From contig CANQFW010000005.1 of NCBI GenBank assembly GCA_947599995.1, forward strand, positions 1 to 31,347: a DNA stretch of 31,347 bases, given 5' to 3'. Shown piece after piece: positions 1-6,872 of the stretch. Source of the stretch: an uncultured Clostridia bacterium (lineage in GTDB: Bacteria > Bacillota > Clostridia > TANB77 > CAG-508). Made by a program: the position numbers and the translations under genes. Below the pieces are notes generated by a model. The model was not told the origin of the DNA. It saw nothing but the letters and a program-made list of their open reading frames with translations, and searched no databases. The number at the start of each line of letters is the position of its first letter. Positions within the stretch are counted from its first letter, which is position 1.

Positions 1-12
1 GCCAAAAGGAAA

Positions 13-59
13 AAACCATACAAGTATTGAAATATCAATATTTTGTATGGTTTATTTTT
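13..59 (+). terminator. Rho-independent terminator-like hairpin at the left edge
   Basis: The arm AAACCATACAA (13-23) pairs with TTGTATGGTTT (43-53). An inner stem TATTGA (25-30) pairs with TCAATA (35-40), and a T-rich tail follows. It probably ends a gene lying before the window. From here to 317 I see no gene. Confidence 0.6.
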
Positions 60-317
60 GTTAAAGTAATGCAATAGTAATGCAATAGCAATAATAAAAT
101 ATTTAGAAGAGAAATATGAAACGACATATTTCAGAATGGTTAAAAAGCTAGATATATCAAGAAGAAAGATGAATTTTTTTAAAAAAATTTTACCCTTCAA
201 AATTGTTCTATAAATAAACTGTCTTAAACAGCTTTATAGTCTAATAAATTTTTAAAAACTAGAATTACTCCCATAAATGTATATACAAATATAATGTCTA
301 TAAGTGTAGCGAGCATA

Positions 318-373
318 GGTTTTGTATTGCCACAAAACCGACGACTTTGTCGAAAGGGGAATAAAATCCCCTT
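318..373 (+). other. oriT-like hairpin zone upstream of the MobC-like gene
   Basis: Three hairpins lie in a row: GGTTTTGT/ACAAAACC (318-325 with 332-339), CGAC/GTCG (342-345 with 349-352) and AAGGGGA/TCCCCTT (354-360 with 367-373). A similar GGGGA/TCCCC hairpin followed by a run of C recurs near 1807-1830. Adjacent inverted repeats just ahead of mobC and a relaxase gene are the usual place for an origin of transfer. The nick site is not identified, so calling it oriT is an inference. Confidence 0.4.
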
Positions 374-491
374 TAACCCCTACCTTAATAAATACAAAAT
401 TTAATAAAAAATAGAAATAAAAATTGTGAAATCTTTGAAAGATATTTACAAAAATTTCAACTAAAATTTATAAAAAAGGACGTGAAAAAAT

Positions 492-797
492 ATGAGAAAT
501 AGAACAATAGGAATCAATGTTAGAGTTAATGAAAATGAAAAGAAAAAATTAAAAAGAAATGCCAAAAAAAGTGGTTTGAGTTTGTCAGCTTATTTAAGAA
601 AATCTGGATTGAAACAAGAAATTTATGCAATACCAGATGAAAATTATTATAAAATTTATGGAAAAATTGTTGAACTAAAAAATGAATTTCCATACCTAAA
701 AGACGAAGAAATAAAAGAAAGAATAACAAAAATGCAAAGTGATTTTTTAGATATCTATGCTCCAAAAGAAGTTGGTGATGATAATGGCGACAACTAA
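492..797 (+). CDS. MobC-like plasmid mobilization (relaxosome) protein
   Basis: This 101-residue protein has a ribbon-helix-helix-like N-terminus (a beta segment around TIGINVRVNENE, then a basic helix and GLSLSAYLRKSGL). That pattern is typical of MobC-type accessory proteins that bind oriT and help the relaxase open the DNA strands. The ATG follows an AAGGA motif. The end overlaps the relaxase start (784) by 14 bases, the usual mobC-mobA coupling. MobC proteins are often about 100-120 residues, so this copy looks full length. Its relaxase partner is destroyed, so it probably no longer supports transfer. The family call rests on sequence pattern and context. Confidence 0.65.
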   Translation: MRNRTIGINVRVNENEKKKLKRNAKKSGLSLSAYLRKSGLKQEIYAIPDENYYKIYGKIVELKNEFPYLKDEEIKERITKMQSDFLDIYAPKEVGDDNGDN

Positions 798-939
798 AAT
801 ATGGGCAATAAAAGATAGTCTTTCTCGAGTAGTAAGCTATGTTATGGGGAATTTTGAAATGGGCATAAAAATGCAGAGCTGGTGTTGCTCTGCATCAAAA
901 GATAATATTCAGTTAATTGAAGTGTGTGCAGTCCATTAA
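784..939 (+). pseudogene. Relaxase (MobA-type) remnant, only the N-terminus left
   Basis: From the ATG at 784 the product begins MATTKIWAIKDSLSRVVSYV, the typical start of the relaxase/mobilization nuclease family of Clostridia mobile elements. After about 20 residues the similarity stops (breakpoint near 843). The frame then runs through unrelated sequence, including the terminator hairpin of the opposite-strand gene, and stops at 939. The catalytic Tyr and the HUH-type histidine motif are absent, so the product cannot nick DNA. A deletion has evidently joined the relaxase start to the 3' side of the neighbouring - strand gene. Confidence 0.7.
866..895 (-). terminator. Terminator of the DUF4303-like gene
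   Basis: ATGCAGAGC (871-879) pairs with GCTCTGCAT (887-895). Read on the - strand, the stem is followed by TTTTTATG, a proper U-tract. It lies about 55 bases beyond the stop of the - strand gene at 950. Confidence 0.7.
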
Positions 940-949
940 AAGCATAGAC

Positions 950-1507
950 TTAACCATACATACACCATTCTGCAAAATCTTTTACAAGATTCTCTCCATT
1001 TGCTTTAATATTCTGTTCTGCTATCTCATCATAATATTCTAACTCGTGAATAATAATAGGTAATTCCTTTCCAAACTTCTGCGTTAATATTCCCTGTTCA
1101 TGAATTTCACGGACTACATCGACCAGTATTGATACAAAAGACTTGGTAATTTCTGAAGTTTTTTCAATTGTTTCTTCATCAACATCAACACAGAAAATAT
1201 TTTCATAATACGGAAATCCGTTTGCGATAACCCAATTCTTTACTATTTCAGCAGTTTCATCTTCTCCAAACACAAAAAATTGATTTTGAAGCCAGAAAGC
1301 ATAATTCCACCTTGCTTCCTCTTCATCGGTAGCAAATCCATTATTTAATTCTGATTGTACTTGACTTTCAGTGTTATATCCAAGTGTTACAGTAGGCTTA
1401 CAAGGATTGTCACGGTCGTCATACACAAAGAGTGAAATAACATAAATATCAGAATCTTCCCATGTGTTTACGTTTTTGATAATCAGTTCTTTAATTTGTT
1501 CTTTCAT
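950..1507 (-). CDS. DUF4303-like protein of unknown function
   Basis: This is a 185-residue soluble acidic protein with no signal peptide and no membrane segment. Segments such as ISLFVYDDRDNPCKPTVTLGYNT, followed by EARWNYAFWLQNQFFVFG, resemble the DUF4303 family from memory. Similar small acidic families often serve as immunity proteins, but no toxin gene is visible here. The start at 1507 is preferred over an upstream codon at 1543 because GAGG sits eight bases ahead of this ATG on the - strand. Base composition is clearly richer in G+C than the chromosomal genes, which suggests arrival with the mobile element. Confidence 0.5.
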   Translation of the reverse strand: MKEQIKELIIKNVNTWEDSDIYVISLFVYDDRDNPCKPTVTLGYNTESQVQSELNNGFATDEEEARWNYAFWLQNQFFVFGEDETAEIVKNWVIANGFPYYENIFCVDVDEETIEKTSEITKSFVSILVDVVREIHEQGILTQKFGKELPIIIHELEYYDEIAEQNIKANGENLVKDFAEWCMYG

Positions 1508-1674
1508 ATAAATACCTCGCTTATTCCAAATATAGACGAGCAAGACAACTACTCACCCTTACTTTTATATTATACAACATTTTTCTGAAAAAGCCAATAC
1601 CCTAAATGAAAAAATTTCATCAAACTGCCGCCCAGACTGCGCAATAACTGCGCTGAACCGGATTAAAATAAAAT

Positions 1675-1820
1675 CACGCAGGAGCGTGAAAAACAGCCGT
1701 AAAACGGCAAAATACAAGTGAGGGCGTGAAACGCCCAATCAATTTTCACAAGCACGGTATAAAGTATTACGATTATGGAAAATCGTAAACTTTATACGGC
1801 TTGTCAGGGGAAAATTCCCC
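1675..1820 (+). other. Hairpin array and second oriT-like zone
   Basis: Three short GC-rich hairpins come first: CACGC/GCGTG (1675-1688), GCCGT/ACGGC (1696-1708) and GGGCGT/ACGCCC (1722-1736). A long hairpin follows, in which 1757-1774 pairs with 1781-1797 (17 pairs with one bulged A). Then comes AGGGGAA/TTCCCCT (1806-1820). The zone sits just ahead of a gene with a MobC-like start, as at 318-373. I read it as a second, foreign origin-of-transfer region. The stretch 1508-1674 holds nothing else I can support. Confidence 0.4.
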
Positions 1821-1830
1821 TAAGACCCCT

Positions 1831-2208
1831 ATGACGATTGCAGGAGCAATCGAAGAACGGCGGCAGAACCGCCGAGAAAGCGAGAAAAACAAAATGTCAG
1901 TGTTCAAAAAATCAAGCGAGGGATTCCTTGCAAGACTATTCAAACACAAGAAAATTGATGGACTTGCCGAAGAATTGGCGCATACTTATGCGGATGAAAT
2001 GCAGGAAAATATGCTGTCCGAAAATGCGGAAACAGAGCAAATTTCAATGCTTGAAGTCACCAAAACAGGCGAGGTTGATTTTGAAAATCAGCCCGAAAAT
2101 TCAGAAGAAAATTCACCACTAAGCACAGAAAAAAGCGAAGTCCGCAATCATCTGATTTTTTTCAGAGTGAATGATGATGAACTTGAAACAATAGGCAAAA
2201 ATTTATGA
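1831..2208 (+). pseudogene. Mobilization-associated ORF with truncated MobC-like end
   Basis: The frame is open from 1801 and I place the start at the ATG at 1831 (ATG at 1894 is possible; no clear ribosome binding site supports either). The product is about 125 residues, charged, with a region around MSVFKKSSEGFLARLFKHKK and an acidic linker. It ends in RNHLIFFRVNDDELETI, which reads like the first strand and helix of a MobC-type ribbon-helix-helix domain cut short. The stop overlaps the next ATG as ATGA. G+C is higher than in the chromosome. It is most likely a remnant of a second mobilization module, fused or truncated by deletion. Confidence 0.4.
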
Positions 2209-2351
2209 TAGCTCAAAGAAACAAAGATAGTAAAAATATTCAAAGAGACTTTGATAAATGGAAAAAAGAGGCAAAAGAAAAGATAAATCAAATGAAAAAG
2301 GGAAAACTTACTGAAGATGAAGTTTATGAATGGATTTTAAAAAACAAATAA
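2205..2351 (+). CDS. Small charged protein, possibly a severed relaxase tail
   Basis: This is a 48-codon frame that starts at an ATG overlapping the previous stop. The product is rich in Lys and Glu, with a middle segment KWKKEAKEKINQMKKGKLTE and a C-terminal EVYEWILKNK. From memory, such lysine-rich helices resemble the extreme C-terminus of relaxases of this kind of element. That would make it the 3' remnant of the gene whose 5' end lies at 784. This is an inference; it may be untranslated debris. Base composition returns here to the AT-rich chromosomal level. Confidence 0.35.
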   Translation: MIAQRNKDSKNIQRDFDKWKKEAKEKINQMKKGKLTEDEVYEWILKNK

Positions 2352-2377
2352 TAATATGTAAAAAATTGACAATTTTG

Positions 2378-2406
2378 TTGTAATTTAGGTATTTGTAAAG
2401 TATAAT
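2378..2406 (+). promoter_or_regulatory. Promoter of the small toxin-like mRNA
   Basis: TTGTAA (2378-2383), a 17-base spacer and TATAAT (2401-2406). The predicted start, near 2413, falls at the base of a 5' hairpin TCCTTT/AAAGGA (2414-2419 with 2424-2429), which could protect the 5' end of the mRNA. Confidence 0.65.
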
Positions 2407-2452
2407 GTATCTATCCTTTTCATAAAGGAAAACTTTAATGAAGGGGGTGATG

Positions 2453-2472
2453 CTTGTGAATTATGCAGATAT
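2453..2472 (+). repeat. Direct repeat a, over the toxin start codon
   Basis: CTTGTGAATTATGCAGATAT is 18 of 20 identical to the repeat at 2662-2681. It covers the GTG start and the first codons. The two differences are transitions that still allow G-U pairing when this RNA meets a transcript of the opposite strand of the second repeat. Confidence 0.7.
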
Positions 2473-2560
2473 TATCTGGAAGTTAATTGAAAAATTACTT
2501 AGTGAAAAAGAGCAAGAAGAAAAAAAGACTAATGACCAAGATACACAGGCTGAAGATTAG
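2456..2560 (+). CDS. 34-residue amphipathic peptide, candidate type I toxin
   Basis: I do not recognise the peptide by sequence. It begins MNYADIIWKLIEKLLSEKEQ and ends in a highly charged tail, so residues 4-16 could form an amphipathic helix. The GTG at 2456 is chosen because the near-perfect ribosome binding site AGGGGGTGAT ends at 2451, and because an antisense copy of exactly this start region exists at 2662-2681. In-frame ATG codons at 2438 and 2450 overlap the ribosome binding site. The gene has its own promoter, a 5' hairpin and a downstream hairpin, and a convergent short RNA faces it. Length and layout match par/fst-type toxins, although Fst itself is more hydrophobic. It lies beside mobile-element debris, where addiction modules are common. 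Confidence 0.55.
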   Translation: MNYADIIWKLIEKLLSEKEQEEKKTNDQDTQAED

Positions 2561-2576
2561 TACATAACTAATCAAA

Positions 2577-2607
2577 AAGAGATAGTAAATTGCAGTTACT
2601 ATCTCTT
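2577..2607. terminator. Hairpin 1 of the toxin-like locus, bidirectional
   Basis: AAGAGATAGTAA (2577-2588) and TTACTATCTCTT (2596-2607) form a 12-bp stem with loop ATTGCAG. It ends the toxin mRNA, giving about 195 bases. On the - strand it is followed by TTTTTG and would act as a back-up terminator. Its TTGCAGTT segment is shared with the next hairpin. Confidence 0.65.
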
Positions 2608-2624
2608 AAAATTTACATAAAACA

Positions 2625-2657
2625 AAAGAGATACATTATTTGCAGTTGTATCTCTTT
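2625..2657 (-). terminator. Hairpin 2, terminator of the antisense RNA
   Basis: AAAGAGATACA (2625-2635) pairs with TGTATCTCTTT (2647-2657). On the - strand the stem runs into TGTTTTA, forming a U-tract together with the last stem bases. The loop holds the same TTGCAGTT motif (+ strand) as hairpin 1. Confidence 0.65.
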
Positions 2658-2661
2658 CTAA

Positions 2662-2681
2662 CTTATGAATTACGCAGATAT
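2662..2681 (-). repeat. Direct repeat b, within the antisense RNA
   Basis: On the + strand it reads CTTATGAATTACGCAGATAT, a near copy of 2453-2472. Transcribed on the - strand, it supplies the antisense of the toxin start region. No ribosome binding site precedes its ATG on the + strand. Confidence 0.7.
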
Positions 2682-2705
2682 AATTTCTTTTTTTAAGCTA
2701 TTTAT

Positions 2706-2734
2706 ATTGTACTACGAAAAAGTAGAATTGTCAA
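2706..2734 (-). promoter_or_regulatory. Strong convergent promoter of the antisense RNA
   Basis: On the - strand: TTGACA (2734-2729), a 17-base spacer and TACAAT (2711-2706). The -35 is perfect. No long - strand gene follows, only the short hairpin-terminated unit, which fits a small RNA. Confidence 0.7.
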
Positions 2735-2870
2735 ATGATTTTTTTAATTTTCATACTATAATAGTAAACTGCATTTTTCAATTTTAAGATTTAAAAAAAT
2801 TTTATAGACTAGTAGCCACATTTATGATATACTACAAAAAGAAACAAAAAATAACATTTTTTTTATAGTA

Positions 2871-2899
2871 TTCAAATTTAATTTTTAATATTGTATAAT
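2871..2899 (+). promoter_or_regulatory. Probable promoter of the four-gene membrane operon
   Basis: TTCAAA (2871-2876), 17 bases, TATAAT (2894-2899). The -35 matches four of six consensus bases. It lies 32 bases ahead of the chosen start codon. The stretch 2735-2870 otherwise shows only a short palindrome, TACTATAATAGTA, at 2754-2766. Confidence 0.5.
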
Positions 2900-2931
2900 T
2901 AATATAAATAAAATTGAAAGGAATAATGCTT

Positions 2932-3696
2932 ATGGCTTTTATGGGTAGAGGAGGATTTTCCTCTTTTGGTGGTGGAGGTCTAGGTGGTGGACACGAACCA
3001 AATGATAATGAAAATAATAATGATAATAGACATCATGGAAGAATGTATTATAGAGGTGGATTCTTTAGGATGTATTATTACATCCCATTAGATAATACCT
3101 ATGTTATCTTTCAAATGATTGCAACAATTATAATTTTCACAATTGCAGCCGTAACATTTTTAGCAACATATAAACCATCAGTAGTTGATCCAATAGAAGA
3201 TACTAAAAGAATAATTATGAATACTTATATTATAGTAACTTTGTCATTAGTAGTTCTTACACTACTTGCAAATTATTTTTCAAAAGAAAAAAATGCACTT
3301 ATAAAAAGGTTAATAGCGATATTATCACTTTCAATAATAACTATTGTAGTATTTTGGGGAATAAAAGCAAATATGGATTCAACTTATACAAAGAGTAAAT
3401 TTGAACAAATATATACACAGGAATATGGTGAGCAAAAATCTGATACTAAAAATAAATTTGACATAGGATTGACAAGCATGCAAATTAAAACAGAAAAAGA
3501 ATACTATATTGATGAATGTGCAAAAGCTTATAATATATTCGGTATAAGAATTTATGGAATAATTGCACTTAATATATTACTAATAATTTTATTAATTTAT
3601 CAAATATCTAAGGTTTCACGAATTCAAGAAAAAAGAGATAGATTAAGCAAAGATGATGCAATTTTATTAGATGAGGAAGAAAATGTGAAATTTTAA
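2932..3696 (+). CDS. Gly-rich, four-helix membrane protein, unknown
   Basis: Not recognised. The 254-residue product starts with a glycine-rich segment (GRGGFSSFGGGGLGGG), then an Asn/His-rich patch. Four hydrophobic helices follow: around YVIFQMIATIIIFTIAAVTF, IIVTLSLVVLTLL, IAILSLSIITIVVFWGI, and IYGIIALNILLIILLI near the C-terminus. Between helices 3 and 4 lies a charged, likely extracytoplasmic loop. The ATG at 2932 is chosen because it lies nine bases from the AAAGGA ribosome binding site; ATG 2926 is too close. The next gene starts 20 bases downstream, so this is the first gene of a four-gene operon (2932-6521). Confidence 0.6.
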   Translation: MAFMGRGGFSSFGGGGLGGGHEPNDNENNNDNRHHGRMYYRGGFFRMYYYIPLDNTYVIFQMIATIIIFTIAAVTFLATYKPSVVDPIEDTKRIIMNTYIIVTLSLVVLTLLANYFSKEKNALIKRLIAILSLSIITIVVFWGIKANMDSTYTKSKFEQIYTQEYGEQKSDTKNKFDIGLTSMQIKTEKEYYIDECAKAYNIFGIRIYGIIALNILLIILLIYQISKVSRIQEKRDRLSKDDAILLDEEENVKF

Positions 3697-3716
3697 AAAT
3701 ATGGGGGATTTAACAA

Positions 3717-4214
3717 ATGACTGATAATGAAAAAAAATTTGTAAAAAATGTGAACATAGATAAAGCAAAAAACAAAACAATAGCATGTATTGTTTTGACA
3801 ATTATAAGTTTACTTAGTTATGTAGTGCCATTTATGTCTGGAGATTTTGATTTTGGAATTTTTTTTGAAATTCTTACTTTAGTTTTTATATTTATGGCAA
3901 GAAGTAATATGGCAAAATACGATGTAGACCGCTCAAGAAGGTATATAATTTTTGCAATGATACCAATAGGTTGGTTGCTTATATATGATTTAATCACAAT
4001 ACTATCCTACGTTTCAAATATGTTAGATTTTACATTTTTAGTATTAGATTTTGTTTTACAAGAGGGATTTACAATATTAGATTTATTAATATTATTTGCA
4101 ATCAATAAAGATTTAAGAAAAGCTGATAATCCTGAAAAATATAAAGAAAGTACAGATTGGTTTTATGAAGGATTAGATAAAAAAGATGATATAGGAGGTA
4201 GCGATAATGTTTGA
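3717..4214 (+). CDS. Small multi-pass membrane protein, unknown
   Basis: Not recognised. This 165-residue protein has hydrophobic segments around IACIVLTIISLLSYVVPFM, FGIFFEILTLVFIFMA, YIIFAMIPIGWLLIYDLITIL and FTILDLLILFAI, with charged cytoplasmic-type ends. A GGGGGA ribosome binding site precedes the ATG. The last eight bases overlap the next gene, which points to translational coupling and a shared complex or process with its neighbours. Confidence 0.6.
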   Translation: MTDNEKKFVKNVNIDKAKNKTIACIVLTIISLLSYVVPFMSGDFDFGIFFEILTLVFIFMARSNMAKYDVDRSRRYIIFAMIPIGWLLIYDLITILSYVSNMLDFTFLVLDFVLQEGFTILDLLILFAINKDLRKADNPEKYKESTDWFYEGLDKKDDIGGSDNV

Positions 4215-4734
4215 AGATAAGCATATGTTTAAGTTTATTTGTGCCCTACTTGGATTTGCATCAATAATAATACCAGGACCAATAATTCCAATTATAAGTT
4301 TTATAATTGCTATTGCTATGTTTGTTTATAAGATAAAACAAGCAAAAGAAAGCCCAGAGGGTTTTGCATCTCTTATGCTTGATATAGTTATTATAGTAAT
4401 TATTATAGTTATAGACATTGGATTTTTTGCAATGAGAATATCAATAGAACATGAATACAATAAATATGATTATTCGTCAAGTAATTCTCAGGAAATGACA
4501 GCATCTGATTTTGCAGAAACTGCTATTGCTGCATATCAATTAGGCAATCTCTCTCAATTTTCTGATAGTGGGAATCATTTAAATGCAATAAAAAGTGGAT
4601 TTACATCTTATTTAAAAGATGAATTAGAAATTACTGATGTCAATGTAAAGGAAAATAAAATTACCTGTAATATTGGCTCAGATACGATTATTTTCACAAT
4701 AACCAAAAATGATATTAAGTATAGTGTAAAATAA
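4207..4734 (+). CDS. Membrane-anchored protein with extracytoplasmic domain, unknown
   Basis: Not recognised. The 175-residue product has two or three N-terminal membrane segments (FICALLGFASIIIPGPIIPI, ISFIIAIAMFVYKI, LDIVIIVIIIVIDIGFFAM). After these comes a roughly 85-residue soluble domain with Ser/Thr/Asn-rich linkers that should lie outside the membrane. A GGAGGT ribosome binding site lies within the end of the previous gene. The arrangement suggests a sensor- or adaptor-like envelope protein, but nothing in the sequence fixes a function. Confidence 0.6.
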   Translation: MFEDKHMFKFICALLGFASIIIPGPIIPIISFIIAIAMFVYKIKQAKESPEGFASLMLDIVIIVIIIVIDIGFFAMRISIEHEYNKYDYSSSNSQEMTASDFAETAIAAYQLGNLSQFSDSGNHLNAIKSGFTSYLKDELEITDVNVKENKITCNIGSDTIIFTITKNDIKYSVK

Positions 4735-4757
4735 TATTTTGTAAAAAAGGTGGATTT

Positions 4758-6521
4758 ATGAATAAAAAAAGAACTAATCGAATAGTAGCAATATTTAATA
4801 TTATATCTATAGTCACATTTTATATATTTGCTTTTTCTGAAAGTTATTTAATGTCAAGTATTATGTCAGGAGAAACTGGAGGTAAATCAATTTATAATAG
4901 TTTTATAATTGATACGTTATTAAACAATATTCAAATAATATTGCCTTTAATGTATAGTGGAATTGGTATAATTAATATTATTTGTGCTATTCAAAATAAA
5001 AAAAATAAAAAAATATGTTTTTGGCAATTAGTATTTGGAATTTATTATTTTTGGACAGGATTAGGCATATTAATATCACTTACTGATATGGATGAAGATG
5101 TTATTGAATGGATAAATAAGATTATATTTAGTATAGTTCCAATAATATTAGCAATTATTAATCTTGTTTTAATAAAGAAACATAAACCAAAGGCAATTCA
5201 AGTTATTTCTTATATAGCAGTTATTATGCTTTCAATTCTTAGTCTGTTAGAAATTATTAGTACATATTGGCAAATAATTGCAGTAGTTATGCAATTAATA
5301 TATATACATTTTCAAGATAGGAATATAGAAGAAAGTAAGTCAAGGAAAATTGTTAATATGATATTATACTATGTATTGCAACTAATATTAGCTGTTGTTT
5401 TCTTAGTAATGGTATTATCTTCATTATTAATAACAAAAATGAATGAAATAAAATGGAAAAATGGACTAATTGAATTATATAATAATGTTACTACATTAAA
5501 AGGTAGCACAGATAAAGAGTTATATATTCCAGTAGAAAAAAACTACAAGTATGGATTTATAAATGAAAATGGGCAAGAAAAAATATCATGCCAATATGAT
5601 AGAGTAACATACTTTAACGAAATTGAAATCAATAATAGTACATATTATATAGCTCTAGCGAAGAAGGATAATAAATTTTATATAATTTCAAAAAGTAATA
5701 ATAGTATAGAACTAAATGGAACTTTAGAGAAGTATATGCAAACAATGGATAATCACTGGGGAGATTCAATGACAAGTATGTTAAATGAAAAAGGAAACTA
5801 TAGACTAGCTTATATACAATCATTTGAATTTTTCTTACAGACATTTACTAGAGGAGAAACAAATTTAAATAGGCAAACAGTTGAAACAAACAATACCAAT
5901 AGTATTACTTTAACAGAGAAAAACTCTAAATATTATTACAGTAATAAAAATTATTCTATGATAATAGAGCCAATATATGAAGAAACAGACTATGATGAAG
6001 ATGAAAATACGTATTATTTAGAATCAAGCGATACGAAATATAATGTAACTATAACTAAGTCTAATGGAGAGAAAAAATCTAGTATAGTATATTTACCAGG
6101 TTTAGATGAAGATGATGCCACTTTATATATATTTACTAATGGCTATATAGAATTTGAAAATGAAGAACATACACGTAATGGTTGGTATGATAGTGACGGA
6201 AATCAAATAACAATTCCTAATACTTACATTATAACGGATATTAAGGATAATAAAGTAATATTGCAATTCAATAATACTGAAGATGAGAACTATAATGAAA
6301 ATAAAAAATATGAACTTCACTTTTTAATAATAGATATGACAGGAAAAACATTATTGCAAACAACAGCAATTGATGTATATGATAATATGTACTTAGTAAA
6401 AAATGATAATAATAAAATGGTTTTAACGGATAAAGATTTAAATGTAATTTCAAATGAATATGATAAGATAATTACTACTATTGAAGTGGATGTAATAGCT
6501 AATTATAGTTCCTATTATTAA
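4758..6521 (+). CDS. Membrane protein with C-terminal WG-type repeats
   Basis: This 587-residue protein is the last gene of the membrane operon. The first 230 residues contain about six hydrophobic helices (for example IVAIFNIISIVTFYIFAF and VLQLILAVVFLVMVL). The rest is an outer domain with WG-repeat-like units: YKYGFINENGQEKISCQYD near residue 260 and NGWYDSDGNQITIPNTY near residue 475, with weaker units between. WG repeats form beta-propeller-like surfaces and usually mediate binding. The role here is unknown. Codon use is strongly AT-biased, as in the chromosome. An AAGGTGGA ribosome binding site precedes the ATG. Confidence 0.6.
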   Translation: MNKKRTNRIVAIFNIISIVTFYIFAFSESYLMSSIMSGETGGKSIYNSFIIDTLLNNIQIILPLMYSGIGIINIICAIQNKKNKKICFWQLVFGIYYFWTGLGILISLTDMDEDVIEWINKIIFSIVPIILAIINLVLIKKHKPKAIQVISYIAVIMLSILSLLEIISTYWQIIAVVMQLIYIHFQDRNIEESKSRKIVNMILYYVLQLILAVVFLVMVLSSLLITKMNEIKWKNGLIELYNNVTTLKGSTDKELYIPVEKNYKYGFINENGQEKISCQYDRVTYFNEIEINNSTYYIALAKKDNKFYIISKSNNSIELNGTLEKYMQTMDNHWGDSMTSMLNEKGNYRLAYIQSFEFFLQTFTRGETNLNRQTVETNNTNSITLTEKNSKYYYSNKNYSMIIEPIYEETDYDEDENTYYLESSDTKYNVTITKSNGEKKSSIVYLPGLDEDDATLYIFTNGYIEFENEEHTRNGWYDSDGNQITIPNTYIITDIKDNKVILQFNNTEDENYNENKKYELHFLIIDMTGKTLLQTTAIDVYDNMYLVKNDNNKMVLTDKDLNVISNEYDKIITTIEVDVIANYSSYY

Positions 6522-6531
6522 TAAAAATATA

Positions 6532-6574
6532 AAATATGAGCCTATAGTAAATTTAAAATTATAGGCTCATATTT
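6532..6574 (+). terminator. Terminator of the membrane operon
   Basis: ATATGAGCCTATA (6534-6546) pairs with TATAGGCTCATAT (6560-6572), extendable by two A-T pairs. It lies 12 bases after the stop codon. The U-tract is short (ATTT). Confidence 0.7.
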
Positions 6575-6673
6575 GGCATAGAATTTGCTATCTTTCTAAA
6601 TCCAATTCTTTCTCTTTTTCTTCATTTTTCAGTTATTTTTCAGCTTTTTCAAACATTTTTGATTTCCTTAATA

Positions 6674-6820
6674 GTGCTTGATAAAAAACAAGTAATATTT
6701 GGTACGCATAATTCACTTTTAGTTGTTAATTTAGATGTAGATAATGTAGTAGATATTACTAAAGATATAAAAAATGTTTTGAGTTTTAAAGCAGGCTGTT
6801 TAGAAGATGAATATTGTTGA
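6674..6820 (+). pseudogene. Possible gene fragment
   Basis: The frame from a GTG at 6674 to TGA at 6820 encodes about 48 residues beginning VLDKKQVIFGTHNSLLVVNL. It is open further upstream to 6575 without a start or ribosome binding site. It looks more protein-like than its surroundings but I cannot name a family. It may be the 3' end of a lost gene or chance coding. The gap 6522-7095 otherwise holds the operon terminator, a promoter and a long leader. Confidence 0.2.
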
Positions 6821-6837
6821 ATATTGTAAAAAAATAC

Positions 6838-6866
6838 TTGCAAAAAAAAATATAATATGCTATATT
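6838..6866 (+). promoter_or_regulatory. Probable promoter of the LPXTG protein gene
   Basis: TTGCAA (6838-6843), 17 bases, TATATT (6861-6866). It implies a transcript start near 6873 and an untranslated leader of more than 200 bases. Confidence 0.5.
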
Positions 6867-6872
6867 AATTTT

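Larger units (their letters stand above)
2618..2699 (-). ncRNA. Predicted antisense regulatory RNA (antitoxin RNA)
   Basis: A transcript of about 82 bases is inferred from the - strand promoter at 2706-2734 (start near 2699) to the U-tract after hairpin 2 (TTTTGTTTTA on the - strand). Its 5' half contains the antisense of direct repeat b. That segment can pair with the toxin mRNA at 2453-2472 over 20 bases (18 Watson-Crick, 2 G-U), covering the start codon. Its terminator loop contains AACTGCAA, complementary to TTGCAGTT in the mRNA hairpin loop. This is the interaction plan of RNA II in par of plasmid pAD1. The ends are predicted, not measured. Confidence 0.55.

Noticed and set aside
1801..1830. 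Starting the mobilization ORF at TTG 1801.
   Set aside because: These codons lie in the oriT-like hairpin AGGGGAA/TTCCCCT and there is no ribosome binding site.
2665..2787. A second peptide ORF beginning MNYADII on the + strand.
   Set aside because: It has no ribosome binding site, its similarity to the first peptide ends with the 20-base direct repeat, and the segment is better explained as the antisense region of the - strand RNA.
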